DNA of 64,000 nt, from the NCBI RefSeq assembly GCF_030272695.1, contig NZ_JARFYN010000003.1, positions 145,524-209,523 of the forward strand, read 5' to 3'. The translations under genes were made by a program, and so were the position numbers. Below, in pieces: positions 39,090-47,835 of this stretch (position 1 is the first letter of the stretch; every line of letters starts with the position of its first letter). A model generated the notes under the pieces. It worked only from the letters and a program-made list of their open reading frames with translations. It was not told where the DNA came from and made no database searches. The stretch is from Martinezella calliandrae (GTDB taxonomy: Bacteria; Pseudomonadota; Alphaproteobacteria; Rhizobiales; Rhizobiaceae).

Positions 39090-40520
39090 GTGAGCAGCTT
39101 GAAATTTGGAACCAGCGGCCTTCGCGGCCTGTCCGTCGATCTCCTGGGACGGGCGTCTGCCCTCTATGCCACCGCCTTCGCCCGCCACCTGTTGAAAAGC
39201 GGCTATGCACAGCCCGGCGACCTCATCCTGGTCGGCCGCGATTTTCGCGAATCCAGCCCGGCGATCTCGGCCACCTGCATCGGCGCGCTCAAGCGTGCCG
39301 GCCTCACGCCGGTCGATTGCGGCACGGTGCCAACCCCAGCGTTGGCGCTTTACGGGCTGGAGCTCAAGGCCGCTTCGCTGATGATCACCGGCTCGCATAT
39401 TCCGGCCGACCGCAACGGCATCAAATTCTATCGCCCCGACGGCGAGATCGACAAGCAGGACGAATTGGCGATCAGCGCCGAAGCTGCTGGCATCGGCGAC
39501 GCCAGCCTGGATGAGACGCCCGCCGCTGGCGAGAATCGAACGGCGGAGGCCGAGGCGCTATTCTTCGAGCGCAATACCGCCCTGCTGCCCGCCGACAGCC
39601 TCATCGGCCTCACCATAGGCGTCTACCAGCACAGCACGGTGGCGCGTGAGCTGCTGGGCCTGGTGCTGGTGCACTACGGCGCGCGAGTCGTGCCGCTCGG
39701 CCGTTCCGAAAGTTTCATTCCTGTCGATACCGAAGCGGTCTCCGCGGAGACCATCCGCCTGCTCAAGGGCTGGACACCGGAGCATGGACTGGACGCGATC
39801 GTCTCCGCCGATGGCGATGGCGACCGGCCGCTTGTCTCCGACGAAACCGGCGAGCCGCTGCGCGGCGACCTGCTCGGCCTCATCGCCGCAAATTTCCTGG
39901 GCGCGGAGGTCGTGGTAACTCCGGTTACCTCCAATTCCGGCATCGAAGCCGCCGGCTCCTACGCCGTCACCCGCACCCGCGTCGGCTCGCCCTATGTCAT
40001 CGCTGGCATGGATGAGGCGCTGGCGGCCGGCAAGGCGAATGTCATGGGATTCGAAGCCAATGGCGGCACCCTGACGGCAAGCCGCTTCATCATCGAGGGA
40101 CAGCCGATACGCGCGCTGCCGACGCGCGACAGCTTCCTGCCGATCCTGGCGACACTCTACGCCGCCGCCCGCGCAAAACAATCGCTGACGGCCGTCGCCG
40201 CCAACTACCGCCTACCTTTCGCCGCTGCCGACCGGCTGGAGAATTTTCCGGTCGAAACCAGCGCGGCACTTATGGCTTATCTGCGCGCCTCCGACGCCAA
40301 CCTCGCCGACTTCATGGCGCCGATCGCCGGCGTGGCGTCAAAGAGCGATATAGACGGGCTGCGGGTGACGCTGACCGATGGCCGAATCATCCATTTCCGC
40401 CCTTCGGGCAATGCACCGGAAATGCGCTGCTATGTCGAATCGGCGGATGAAAACGAAGCAAAGGCCCTGCTGGAACAGGGACTTGACCTCATCCGCGCAT
40501 GGGCGGCGGCCCGGGGTTAA
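39090..40520 (+). CDS. Phosphomannomutase / phosphoglucomutase family
   Basis: A 476-residue phosphohexomutase. The SGLRGL motif opens the protein. The active-site serine loop is TGSHIPADRNGIKFY, the metal-binding loop is ADGDGDRPLV, the sugar-binding loop is FEANGG, and the phosphate-binding loop is RPSGNAPEMRCY. It interconverts sugar-6-phosphate and sugar-1-phosphate, probably mannose (feeding GDP-mannose for LPS, EPS or Nod-factor sugars). The GTG at 39090 follows AGGAG and starts at SSLKFGTSG, so the long upstream extension is rejected. Confidence 0.9.
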   Translation: MSSLKFGTSGLRGLSVDLLGRASALYATAFARHLLKSGYAQPGDLILVGRDFRESSPAISATCIGALKRAGLTPVDCGTVPTPALALYGLELKAASLMITGSHIPADRNGIKFYRPDGEIDKQDELAISAEAAGIGDASLDETPAAGENRTAEAEALFFERNTALLPADSLIGLTIGVYQHSTVARELLGLVLVHYGARVVPLGRSESFIPVDTEAVSAETIRLLKGWTPEHGLDAIVSADGDGDRPLVSDETGEPLRGDLLGLIAANFLGAEVVVTPVTSNSGIEAAGSYAVTRTRVGSPYVIAGMDEALAAGKANVMGFEANGGTLTASRFIIEGQPIRALPTRDSFLPILATLYAAARAKQSLTAVAANYRLPFAAADRLENFPVETSAALMAYLRASDANLADFMAPIAGVASKSDIDGLRVTLTDGRIIHFRPSGNAPEMRCYVESADENEAKALLEQGLDLIRAWAAARG

Positions 40521-40573
40521 CCCGGGCTTCAACCGCTTTTTTTCAGATTGCCACGAAAACTTCAAAAACCCTG

Positions 40574-40601
40574 TTGACACCGAAGAGCCACCCCCTTACA
40601 T
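40574..40601 (+). promoter_or_regulatory. Promoter of tRNA-Leu
   Basis: TTGACA (40574-40579) and TTACAT (40596-40601) are 16 bases apart, the spacing of a housekeeping sigma-70 promoter, and end 11 bases before the tRNA. Confidence 0.7.
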
Positions 40602-40612
40602 GCGTGTCCGTC

Positions 40613-40697
40613 GCCCAGATGGCGGAATTGGTAGACGCGCAGGTTTCAGGTACCTGTGCCGCGAGGCGTGGAGGTTCGAGTCCTCTTCTGGGCACCA
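40613..40697 (+). tRNA. tRNA-Leu (anticodon CAG)
   Basis: An 85-base tRNA including the encoded CCA (695-697). The acceptor arms GCCCAGA and TCTGGGC pair fully. The anticodon stem CAGGT/ACCTG encloses the loop TTCAGGT, giving anticodon CAG. The T-arm GAGGTTCGAGTCCTC and a variable arm are as expected for a leucine type II tRNA. Confidence 0.97.
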
Positions 40698-40963
40698 TTC
40701 CATTTCGAACGTATTGATTACGTTCAACTTCCTGATATTGCTAAGCTGTTCGCTTACCTACTGCTACACGCGGGTGGGACACAGTGCATGTCAGAATGGC
40801 AAGCCCGATGCGCCGTAGAGGCTCTACCTTCATCCAATTCCGAAAGCGAATTGCGAAGGATGTTATCGCTCTTGTGCGCTTCTCCGCCGGATGGCTTTAG
40901 GTCCTTCTTGCCCGCATTTTGTAAAGCCTACATCCGCTGGTTTGCGTGACCGTAGCCAACCTT

Positions 40964-41248
40964 TCAACCCCTCGGCATCATCCCAATGAGCAGCATGTTG
41001 CCTTGCCTATTGCCGCAGCCTTGGCAGACCAACTTGGTCGCCAGTGAGCCTACCTTCCTGCCGCCGCCGAAACGTCTGGCCATCTCGTAGCGGTCGACAC
41101 GCACGGTCCTGTGGCAAGCCGAGCAAGCGGCAGTTAGTTCGTACCATTGCGGTAGACCTCCAAGCGTACGCTGGTAGTCATCATGCCCAATAGGCAGCAG
41201 CGTTATGCCTTTTCGGTGTCTCATTTCGTGCGTCGTGCCGTGGCTCAT
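40964..41248 (-). CDS. Small zinc-ribbon protein downstream of tRNA-Leu
   Basis: From the ATG at 41248 the frame gives 94 residues with two CxxC knuckles (LTAACSACHRTV and LVCQGCGNR) separated by a basic segment, a zinc-ribbon pattern. GGGAG lies close upstream. A longer version reading to 41545 overlaps the opposite gene and is not supported. No named family is recognised. Its position just after a tRNA gene would fit an old insertion site, but no integrase or repeat of the tRNA end is present. Confidence 0.6.
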   Translation of the reverse strand: MSHGTTHEMRHRKGITLLPIGHDDYQRTLGGLPQWYELTAACSACHRTVRVDRYEMARRFGGGRKVGSLATKLVCQGCGNRQGNMLLIGMMPRG

Positions 41249-41300
41249 TGACTCCCATAGCAATAAGAACATAAAGGGAACGTGAAGGAGTAACAAGCTA

Positions 41301-41567
41301 ATGATTCGATTTGCACCGCAGGCAGCCCAAATCGCCACCCCTTTGAAAGCCATCAAGGAAGGTCCAGCGATCGAACCCGCAAAGGTGACTGATGAAAGCA
41401 AGGCGACCACTGATAGTGGATCGCTGCTTGCGGAGCTTCCAGAGGTTTCCGCTCCCGCTCCGTCTAAGGCCTCCAGCTCCCATCTGAGCACCAAGGCCCG
41501 TGCGCCTAAGAAGTCGAAGGCGGGGTCAGACGCAACGGCAGCCATGCAGCTCGATTTGAACGCATAG
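41301..41567 (+). CDS. Small low-complexity protein, function unknown
   Basis: An 88-residue protein rich in Ala, Ser, Lys and Pro with little predicted structure. AAGGAG lies ten bases before the ATG, and a strong terminator follows 20 bases after the stop (41588-41612). These signals support a real transcription unit. No family is recognised. Confidence 0.5.
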   Translation: MIRFAPQAAQIATPLKAIKEGPAIEPAKVTDESKATTDSGSLLAELPEVSAPAPSKASSSHLSTKARAPKKSKAGSDATAAMQLDLNA

Positions 41568-41587
41568 GCTCGTCCTGCGTAAGAAGA

Positions 41588-41612
41588 ACTGCCGAGATTT
41601 CCTCTCGGCAGT
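41588..41612 (+). terminator. Strong hairpin terminator
   Basis: ACTGCCGAGA (41588-41597) pairs perfectly with TCTCGGCAGT (41603-41612) around a five-base loop, followed by TTCTC. It ends the small gene at 41301. Confidence 0.8.
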
Positions 41613-41699
41613 TTCTCAGATCAAATGCGATGATTTTTGAGACGAAGCCGCGCATTGCCGGCGATGCGGAAGGCAATCAGACGGATGCGGAAACTACAC

Positions 41700-43619
41700 C
41701 TATAGAACAGGACTGAGCCGCACGATCGCCGCAAACCGTTCCCAATCCTTCCCGGCCTTCGGAGTCCATGCGGCTTCGGCGATGGCCGGCAGTCGGGGGA
41801 AGACCAGGCGGTTGAAATAGGCGCGGGAGAGGAAATTTTCCTGCCAGATACAGGCTTGTACGCCCTTCATCCGGTCCGTCAGCTCCTCGGGGAACTCGCC
41901 CTCCGCCTCATAGGCATAGGTGTGCGCCGGCGGCACGGTTCCGGCCCAGCTCGCACCGGGTTCCTGCCAGGCTTCCGCCTGTACCATGTCGAGGTAATAG
42001 GCCTGGCCGGGGGTCATCACCACATCATAGCCCTGGCGCGCCAGCTCGATGCCGACTTCAGGCTTCTCCCAGGCCATCAGCAGCGTGTCTTCGGTGGCGA
42101 CGCCGCCGCCATGAGCGACTTCGTTCCAGCCGACGAGCTTGCGGTCGCGTGCCGTCAGCATCGCCTTCACCCGCTTCAGGAAATAGGATTGCAGCTCGAA
42201 GGTGCCGGATATACCCTCCCGCTCCATCACCTTGCGCGCAAGTGGCGAGGCGAGCCAGGAGCCGTTGGCCACCTCGTCGCCGCCGATATGGATATACTCG
42301 GAGGGAAACAATTCGACCATTTCGTCGAACACTTTCCCGAGGAATTCATAGGTCGGCTCAACGGCCGGGTTGAGGGCATTGTTGGGATAGCCTTGCACGG
42401 AGTGATAGCTCTCCGGCGCCTCTTGCCCGTCGGCCAGATCCGGCAGGGCAATGAGGGCGGCAGTGCTGTGGCCGGGAATATCGATTTCGGGCACGACCTC
42501 GACGCCGAGCTCGGCTGCATGGGCGACGATTTCCCTGACATCATCGTGCGAATAGAAGCCATTCACCGGCTCGGCACCGTTTCCGAGCTGCGGCAGCAGC
42601 GGTTCATCGGGGCCGCGCAGCACGCCGACCGAGGTGAGCTGCGGATAGGCCTTGACCTCCAGCCGCCAGGCCTCGTCGTCGGTCAAATGCCAGTGGAAGA
42701 TGTTGAGCTTCAGCCAGGCGAGGATATCGATCAGCCGCTTCACATTCGCCTTGGGATGAAATTGTCGGGAGACGTCGAGATGGCAACCACGCCAGCCGTA
42801 ACGCGGCTGGTCGGAAATCGTGCCGGCGACTGGAAAGCGGAATTTGCCGGGTTCGCGCCGCGCGCCGTCGAGAAGCTGTGCCAGCGTCGTCAAACCATAG
42901 AGGCGGCCGGCGTCGGCGGAATAGGCAAGCGTGATCTCGTCTGCAGAGAAAGTGAGCTTATAGGCCTCCCTGGCGAGAGCGGGCTGTTCAATGAAGTGCA
43001 GGCGCCTGCCCTGCGGCGCGGCGATGAGGCTGAACGGCGCATGATTGGCCGGAAACAGGCGATGGAAGAGCGCCTGGGCCGTCGCAACCGCCTTTAGGCT
43101 GGCACCGTCGGTTCCCTTGACCGGATAGAGCAAGACCGGAAAGACTTCGCCCGGCCAGGCATCGATCACCGCAGGCCAGGGTTGGATAGCGAAGGGAAGA
43201 TCGAGCTTGCCCTCGGGCAACAATACCGGCGGCGGTTCGCTGACACGGCCTTCGAGCAGGAGATCGGAAACGAAAACATCGATGTGGCGGCCGTCGGAGA
43301 GCGTCAGGTAGGCCGACTTGGCGCCATCGGTGCAGTGTTTTGCTACCCGGTTCAGGCCGCTGACGCTGAAGGTCCAGCTTTCGCCTGACGAAATGGTGAG
43401 GCCGGCAGGCGGGGCGAATTCATGGAAATTGGCGTTGCGGCGCAGGAAGGCCGCATTCTCGCAAGCCTTGGGGTCGATGACGCGTGTCAAGGAGGTATAG
43501 ACGAGGCGGAAATCGGCCAGCGGCGCATCCGACAGATTGATCAGCGTAAAGGTCAGGCGGCCATTCGGTCCGCCATCGGGAGACCAGGTGCTTTCGAGAT
43601 GATAGGAAGCCGGCTGCAT
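41700..43619 (-). CDS. Beta-N-acetylhexosaminidase (GH20)
   Basis: A 639-residue glycosidase. An N-terminal chitobiase-like beta domain (about 1-140) and a GH20b alpha/beta domain precede the catalytic barrel, which has the Asp-Glu pair in IHIGGDEVANGSW and HWHLTDDEAWRLEVK. GH20 enzymes use substrate-assisted catalysis to release terminal GlcNAc or GalNAc. No signal peptide is visible, so it is probably cytoplasmic, acting on an imported oligosaccharide or conjugate. It lies 27 bases after the SDR gene and follows the RpiR gene, all on the minus strand, so they are likely one operon. Confidence 0.93.
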   Translation of the reverse strand: MQPASYHLESTWSPDGGPNGRLTFTLINLSDAPLADFRLVYTSLTRVIDPKACENAAFLRRNANFHEFAPPAGLTISSGESWTFSVSGLNRVAKHCTDGAKSAYLTLSDGRHIDVFVSDLLLEGRVSEPPPVLLPEGKLDLPFAIQPWPAVIDAWPGEVFPVLLYPVKGTDGASLKAVATAQALFHRLFPANHAPFSLIAAPQGRRLHFIEQPALAREAYKLTFSADEITLAYSADAGRLYGLTTLAQLLDGARREPGKFRFPVAGTISDQPRYGWRGCHLDVSRQFHPKANVKRLIDILAWLKLNIFHWHLTDDEAWRLEVKAYPQLTSVGVLRGPDEPLLPQLGNGAEPVNGFYSHDDVREIVAHAAELGVEVVPEIDIPGHSTAALIALPDLADGQEAPESYHSVQGYPNNALNPAVEPTYEFLGKVFDEMVELFPSEYIHIGGDEVANGSWLASPLARKVMEREGISGTFELQSYFLKRVKAMLTARDRKLVGWNEVAHGGGVATEDTLLMAWEKPEVGIELARQGYDVVMTPGQAYYLDMVQAEAWQEPGASWAGTVPPAHTYAYEAEGEFPEELTDRMKGVQACIWQENFLSRAYFNRLVFPRLPAIAEAAWTPKAGKDWERFAAIVRLSPVL

Positions 43620-43646
43620 GTCTATTCCCCCTTTAACAACAAGCGT

Positions 43647-44423
43647 TCAGTAATGATCGGACTGTGAAAATGTGTGGGCGGGCTCGGCTTGCCCGGCTGT
43701 CAGGCCGCAATCGACCGGCAGGCAGACGCCGGTGATGGCGCTGGCAAGCGGGCCGGCGAGAAACGCCACGGCGTTCGCGACGTCGGCCGGATCGACAACG
43801 CGCTGCAGCGGATACCAGCGGCGAGCCTCTTCGAAGACATTCGGATTGGCGTTCGCGCGAGCCTCCCAAGCCTGTGTGCGCACCGTGCCCGGCGCAACAG
43901 CATTGGCGCGGATGCCGAACTTGCCATATTCGACCGCGACCAGCCGGGTAAAATGCAAGAGCCCGGCTTTGGCGGCGCTATAGGCGGGATGGCCGAAGAC
44001 GGCCATGCCGTTGACCGAGGCAATGTTGATCAGCGATCCCTTCGACGCCTTCAGCATATGCTCCACAGCGCGGAAACAGAGGAAGGCGGCTTCGAGATTG
44101 AGGGCGTTGTCGGTGCGCCAGATATCCGGTGTCGTATCGTGCAGACTGGCGGCGCGGGCCGCTCCCGCGTTATTGACCAGGGTCTTGACCGCGCCCAGCC
44201 CCGCGGCAACCTTCGCCATCTCGGTAGTGTCGTTCTCGCAGGTGACATCGGCTTTCAGGGCAACGAAACGTTCCGCCGGTCCCAGCTCCTCCGCAGCCTT
44301 TCGAACAGCTGATGCGTCGATATCGACCAGCAGGACAACATCGTGATCATCCGCCAGGCGCCGGGCAATAGCGCGGCCGATATCTCCGGCGGCTCCGGTA
44401 ACGATAGCGACGGATCCAGTCAT
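43647..44423 (-). CDS. SDR family oxidoreductase
   Basis: A 258-residue short-chain dehydrogenase. The nucleotide motif is VTGAAGDIGRAIA, the NNAG motif is LVNNAGAARA, and the catalytic Ser, Tyr and Lys are in IASVNG and YSAAKAG. It probably oxidises a sugar or hydroxy-acid intermediate with NAD(P). It sits between the RpiR regulator and the GH20 hexosaminidase in the same orientation, suggesting one catabolic operon. Confidence 0.9.
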   Translation of the reverse strand: MTGSVAIVTGAAGDIGRAIARRLADDHDVVLLVDIDASAVRKAAEELGPAERFVALKADVTCENDTTEMAKVAAGLGAVKTLVNNAGAARAASLHDTTPDIWRTDNALNLEAAFLCFRAVEHMLKASKGSLINIASVNGMAVFGHPAYSAAKAGLLHFTRLVAVEYGKFGIRANAVAPGTVRTQAWEARANANPNVFEEARRWYPLQRVVDPADVANAVAFLAGPLASAITGVCLPVDCGLTAGQAEPAHTFSQSDHY

Positions 44424-44444
44424 GCTTCTACCCTCTGATGCGTT

Positions 44445-45308
44445 CTAGTCCCCGAGAAGTTGGCGGTCGTCGCCGTCGCGATGGGTCACGAGCTGCTGCT
44501 TGATGCGGCGCAGCGTTACCGTCGCTTGCGGCTGAATGCGGTAGGCGACAAGGCTGGCAAGGATGTCCACGACCGCGAGATAGGCGATGCGCGTCGATGT
44601 TGGGCGATAGATATTGTTCCCTTCCGGCAAGTCGACGGACACGGTGACCTCGGCGGCAAGCGCCACCGGGCTCTGGCTTTGCGTCAGCGCAATCGTCGGC
44701 ACCTTGGCTTCGCGAGCGAGCATGAAGGCCCGCACCAGCTCGGCATTGCGGCCAGACAGCGACGAACCGATCAGCACATCCGTCGGCTTGGCGGCAGCGG
44801 CCATCATCAACTGCATGCTGTGATCGGAACTGGCGGTAACGCGAAGGCCGAGGCGGAAAAGCCGGTTCTGCAGCTCACTGGCGATCATTGACGAATTGCC
44901 GCCGGAGCCGAAGGCGTAGATCATCTCGGCGCCAGCCAGCCTGTTCGACGCCTGCTCTATAGCGGAAATATCCAGCCCGCGATGCAACAGGAATAGCGCA
45001 TTCTGCGCCTTGGTGATGATGTCCTGCGCCACATCCGCCGGCGCGATGCTTTTCGACTCGGGCTTGAAGTAGCGCATGCCGACATAGGCGGTGCGGGCAA
45101 GCTGCACCTTGAAATCGGAAAAGCTCTCGCAGCCGAGGCGGCGGCAGAAGCGGGTCACGGTCGGCGGCGAAACATCCGCCTTTGCTGCGAGCTCGACGAT
45201 GGAGGCGTTGACCGCAAATTCGAAGTCGTTGAGGACGATGTCGGCGATGCGGTTTTCCGACTGCGACAACCGCCCCCTCTCCTCCTGCATGGTCGTGAAA
45301 ATATCCAC
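44445..45308 (-). CDS. MurR/RpiR family transcriptional regulator
   Basis: A 287-residue regulator. The N-terminal HTH domain has NASIVELAAKADVSPPTVTRFCRRLG (about 35-60), and the C-terminal SIS sugar-phosphate domain (about 125-260) has AEMIYAFGSGGNSSM and LIGSSLSGRNAEL. Family members sense phosphosugars such as MurNAc-6-phosphate. It begins the operon with the SDR and GH20 genes and lies next to RidA and the divergent hydrolase genes; candidate operators at 45818-45831 and 54537-54551 contain TGAAA/TTTCA arms. It is the obvious local regulator. Confidence 0.9.
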   Translation of the reverse strand: MDIFTTMQEERGRLSQSENRIADIVLNDFEFAVNASIVELAAKADVSPPTVTRFCRRLGCESFSDFKVQLARTAYVGMRYFKPESKSIAPADVAQDIITKAQNALFLLHRGLDISAIEQASNRLAGAEMIYAFGSGGNSSMIASELQNRLFRLGLRVTASSDHSMQLMMAAAAKPTDVLIGSSLSGRNAELVRAFMLAREAKVPTIALTQSQSPVALAAEVTVSVDLPEGNNIYRPTSTRIAYLAVVDILASLVAYRIQPQATVTLRRIKQQLVTHRDGDDRQLLGD

Positions 45309-45344
45309 GGACGTCTCCTCTAGCGCATGTTGCCTTTTGCCGTC

Positions 45345-45734
45345 CTAGGCTTCCGGCGTCTTATACGCGATGCAATCGATCTCCACCTTGCAATCCACCA
45401 TCATCGACGACTGCAGGCAGGCGCGCGCAGGCGGATGCGCGCCGAAGTAGTCCTGGTGGATCTTGTTGAAGTTCCAGAATTCGCGGGGATCGTCGAGCCA
45501 GACGCCGACGCGGACCTCATGTTCAACGTCGTAGCTCGCCTCGTGGAGAATTGCGATGAGATTGCCGATTGCCTTATGGGTCTGTGCGACGATGCCGCCA
45601 TCGATGATCTCGCCGTCCTCCATGGCAACCTGGCCGGAAACATGGAGCCAGCCATTGGCTTCGACAGCGCGCGCAAAGGGCAGCGGCTTGCCGCCTGCAC
45701 CCGTCTCGCCAGCGCCACAACGTTTGATGGACAT
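45345..45734 (-). CDS. RidA family (YjgF/YER057c/UK114) deaminase
   Basis: A 129-residue trimeric-fold protein. The active-site arginine region is PPARACLQSSMM, and the C-terminal strand is VEIDCIAYKT. RidA proteins hydrolyse reactive enamine/imine intermediates, including 2-aminoacrylate made by PLP-dependent dehydratases. The ATG at 45734 begins MSIKRCG with AGGA upstream; the longer frame overlaps the divergent gene. Its placement beside a DSD1-like PLP enzyme fits a detoxifying role in the same pathway. Confidence 0.9.
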   Translation of the reverse strand: MSIKRCGAGETGAGGKPLPFARAVEANGWLHVSGQVAMEDGEIIDGGIVAQTHKAIGNLIAILHEASYDVEHEVRVGVWLDDPREFWNFNKIHQDYFGAHPPARACLQSSMMVDCKVEIDCIAYKTPEA

Positions 45735-45746
45735 TCTCGAATCCTG

Positions 45747-45831
45747 CAAATTATTTTCTTGATACGTTGACAAATGACCATAGAAAGCAGAATTTGGCCA
45801 GTGAAAATCGCAGTTTATGAAAAGAATTTCA
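45747..45831. promoter_or_regulatory. Divergent promoter region with candidate RpiR operator
   Basis: Between ridA and the SnoaL-like gene. It contains CAAATTATTTTCTTG (45747-45761), TTGACA (45767-45772), and an inverted repeat TGAAA-N4-TTTCA (45818-45831). The AT-rich ATTTTC/TGAAA arms resemble those at 54467-54551 upstream of the ABC operon. Recognition by the neighbouring RpiR regulator is inferred. Confidence 0.45.
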
Positions 45832-45846
45832 ATACTGGCTGACACA

Positions 45847-46332
45847 ATGCGCGATCCCTTTAGAAATCCCTTCCCTGCCGACGATGCCGCCCGACGTGCG
45901 ATCTGGGAGATGCTTGTGCCGCGCGACATCGACGCCTTTCTCGCCGCCGACTGGTCGTTGGTATCGGACGATTTCGTGGAAGACGGCTTTATCGGTATCG
46001 ATGGCCGCCGCGAGGTCAGTCCCGACAAATGGCGCCTCGCCTTCCCGACGCTTAGCGCCTATCGCGATGAATGGTTGCGACAAGCGCGCGACTTCGCTGG
46101 CCAATCCTTTGCAGAAGACCCGCGCACCAAAATCTTTACCACGACGACGCTGGAAGATATCGAGATCGAAGGCGAGATGGCGCTGGTGCGCAAGAAATTC
46201 GATGGCAGCCTGAAGAAGGCGGACGGCGGCGTTGATGTGCTGAAATGGCAGACGCTTTATTATTGCCGCCTGCATGAAGGCCGCTGGAAGATTTCCGGCT
46301 TTACCGGTTACCTTCCGAACCCCATGGAATAG
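45847..46332 (+). CDS. SnoaL/NTF2-like protein of unknown function
   Basis: A 161-residue single-domain protein with the NTF2-like pattern: an N-terminal helix (ARRAIWEMLVPRDIDAFLAADW), a tryptophan-rich middle and strands ending in WKISGFTGYLPNP. ATG codons at 45847 and 45817 are both possible, neither with a good ribosome site; the later one starts the conserved-looking MRDPFRNPF. It is followed 11 bases later by the M81-type hydrolase and probably shares its transcript. It may be an isomerase, lyase or ligand-binding partner. Confidence 0.65.
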   Translation: MRDPFRNPFPADDAARRAIWEMLVPRDIDAFLAADWSLVSDDFVEDGFIGIDGRREVSPDKWRLAFPTLSAYRDEWLRQARDFAGQSFAEDPRTKIFTTTTLEDIEIEGEMALVRKKFDGSLKKADGGVDVLKWQTLYYCRLHEGRWKISGFTGYLPNPME

Positions 46333-46343
46333 AGGCGACGGAG

Positions 46344-47834
46344 TTGCGCATTTTTACCGCGGTGCTCGCGACAGAGACGAACACGTTTTCTCCGATCTGC
46401 GTCGATCGGCGCGCCTTCGAGGCTTCCCTCTATGCGCCGCCGGGCACACATCCGGAGACGCCGACGCTCTGTTCGGCGCCGATTACTGTGGGCCGGCGGG
46501 TGACCGCGGAAAAAGGCTGGGAACTGATCGAGGGCACGGCCGCCTGGGCGGACCCGGCCGGCCTGGTCAACCGTAGGACCTATGAGGATCTGCGTGACGA
46601 AACCCTCGACCAACTTCGAGCCGCTGTGCCGGTCGACGCCGTCGTACTCGGCCTGCATGGCGCGATGGTCGCCGACGGCTATGAAGACACCGAGGGCGAT
46701 TTTCTCACCCGAGTCCGCCGGATCGTTGGGCCGGACATCCTTGTCTGCGCCGAACTCGATCCACACAGCCATCTGACGAAAAAACGCCTCGCGGCAGCGA
46801 ATTTCTTCGTCTATTTCAAAGAGTTCCCGCATACGGACTTCGTCGATCGTGCCGAAGACCTCTGGCGCATCGCCGTCGACACGCTGGAGGGCCGCGCAAA
46901 GCCGGTCATGTCCGTCTTTGATTGCCGGATGATCGACGTCTTTCCGACCTCGCGAGAGCCGATGCGCTCCTTCGTCGACAAGATCATGACGATCGAGAAA
47001 AGGGATGCGGATATCCTGTCTATCTCCGTAATCCATGGCTTCATGGCAGGCGACGTGCCGGAAATGGGCACGAAGCTGCTGGTCGTCACCGATAATAAGC
47101 CGGACAAGGGTTCGGCTCTCGCCCGCGAACTCGGCTTGGAGCTCTTCTCCAAGCGCGGTACCTTCATCATGCCTCAGATCGACGAAAAGCAGGCTGTGGC
47201 CGAGGCCATGGCTGCCTGGTCGGGGGCAGCACGTTCGGCTCCAGTTGTCATTGCCGATGTTTGGGACAATCCCGGCGGCGGCACGGCGGGCGATGCGACG
47301 GTTATCCTCGAGGCGTTGCTGGCCCAAGGTGCGCGCGACACGGCGATCGGCACGATCTGGGACCCGATGGCGGTGCAGATCTGTATGGCGGCCGGCGAAG
47401 GCGCGGAAATTCCGCTGCGGTTCGGGGCAAAATCGGCGCCGGGTACCGGCAATCCCGTCGATGGGATCGTCAAGGTCGTGCGCCTCGTCGCCAATGCCGA
47501 AATGCGCTTCGGCGAAAGTTTCGCCCCCTTCGGCGATGCCGCGCATATCGAGCTCAACGGCATCGACATCATTCTCAATTCAACGCGCGCCCAAAGCTTC
47601 GATCCGAGCCTTTTCTCCGCAATGGGCATCGACCCCACGCGCAAGAAGATCCTGGTGATCAAGTCCACCAATCACTTCTACGCCTCCTTTTCCAAGATCG
47701 CGTCACAAATCCTTTACTGTTCGGCCGGAACGCCTTATCCGAACAATCCGGCGCGCACGCCCTATCGCCGCGCGCCGAAGGACATCTGGCCGATGGTTGC
47801 CGACCCGCACGCGGCAAAAGAGGGAGTTGCCTGA
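46344..47834 (+). CDS. M81 family metallohydrolase (MlrC-like)
   Basis: A 496-residue protein of the MlrC/M81 family, named after the microcystin-degrading peptidase of Sphingomonas. Motifs include LGLHGAMVADGYEDTEGDF and AELDPHSHLTKK, which carry Asp and His residues in the zinc-binding region, and DNPGGGTAGDAT in the C-terminal domain. The start is a TTG at 46344, 11 bases after the previous stop. Outside the microcystin pathway, family members have unknown substrates, often peptides or amidohydrolase-type targets. It is followed by the DSD1-like PLP gene. Confidence 0.85.
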   Translation: MRIFTAVLATETNTFSPICVDRRAFEASLYAPPGTHPETPTLCSAPITVGRRVTAEKGWELIEGTAAWADPAGLVNRRTYEDLRDETLDQLRAAVPVDAVVLGLHGAMVADGYEDTEGDFLTRVRRIVGPDILVCAELDPHSHLTKKRLAAANFFVYFKEFPHTDFVDRAEDLWRIAVDTLEGRAKPVMSVFDCRMIDVFPTSREPMRSFVDKIMTIEKRDADILSISVIHGFMAGDVPEMGTKLLVVTDNKPDKGSALARELGLELFSKRGTFIMPQIDEKQAVAEAMAAWSGAARSAPVVIADVWDNPGGGTAGDATVILEALLAQGARDTAIGTIWDPMAVQICMAAGEGAEIPLRFGAKSAPGTGNPVDGIVKVVRLVANAEMRFGESFAPFGDAAHIELNGIDIILNSTRAQSFDPSLFSAMGIDPTRKKILVIKSTNHFYASFSKIASQILYCSAGTPYPNNPARTPYRRAPKDIWPMVADPHAAKEGVA

Positions 47835-47835
47835 T

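Noticed and set aside
40698..40963. Possible attachment site or island edge after tRNA-Leu
   Set aside because: The tRNA 3' end is not repeated in the window and there is no integrase.
41856..43097. A 413-codon plus-strand frame opposite the GH20 gene
   Set aside because: Shadow of the hexosaminidase; no motif or start signal.
46308..47546. A 412-codon minus-strand frame opposite the M81 gene
   Set aside because: Shadow frame; the M81 gene and its operon order are convincing.
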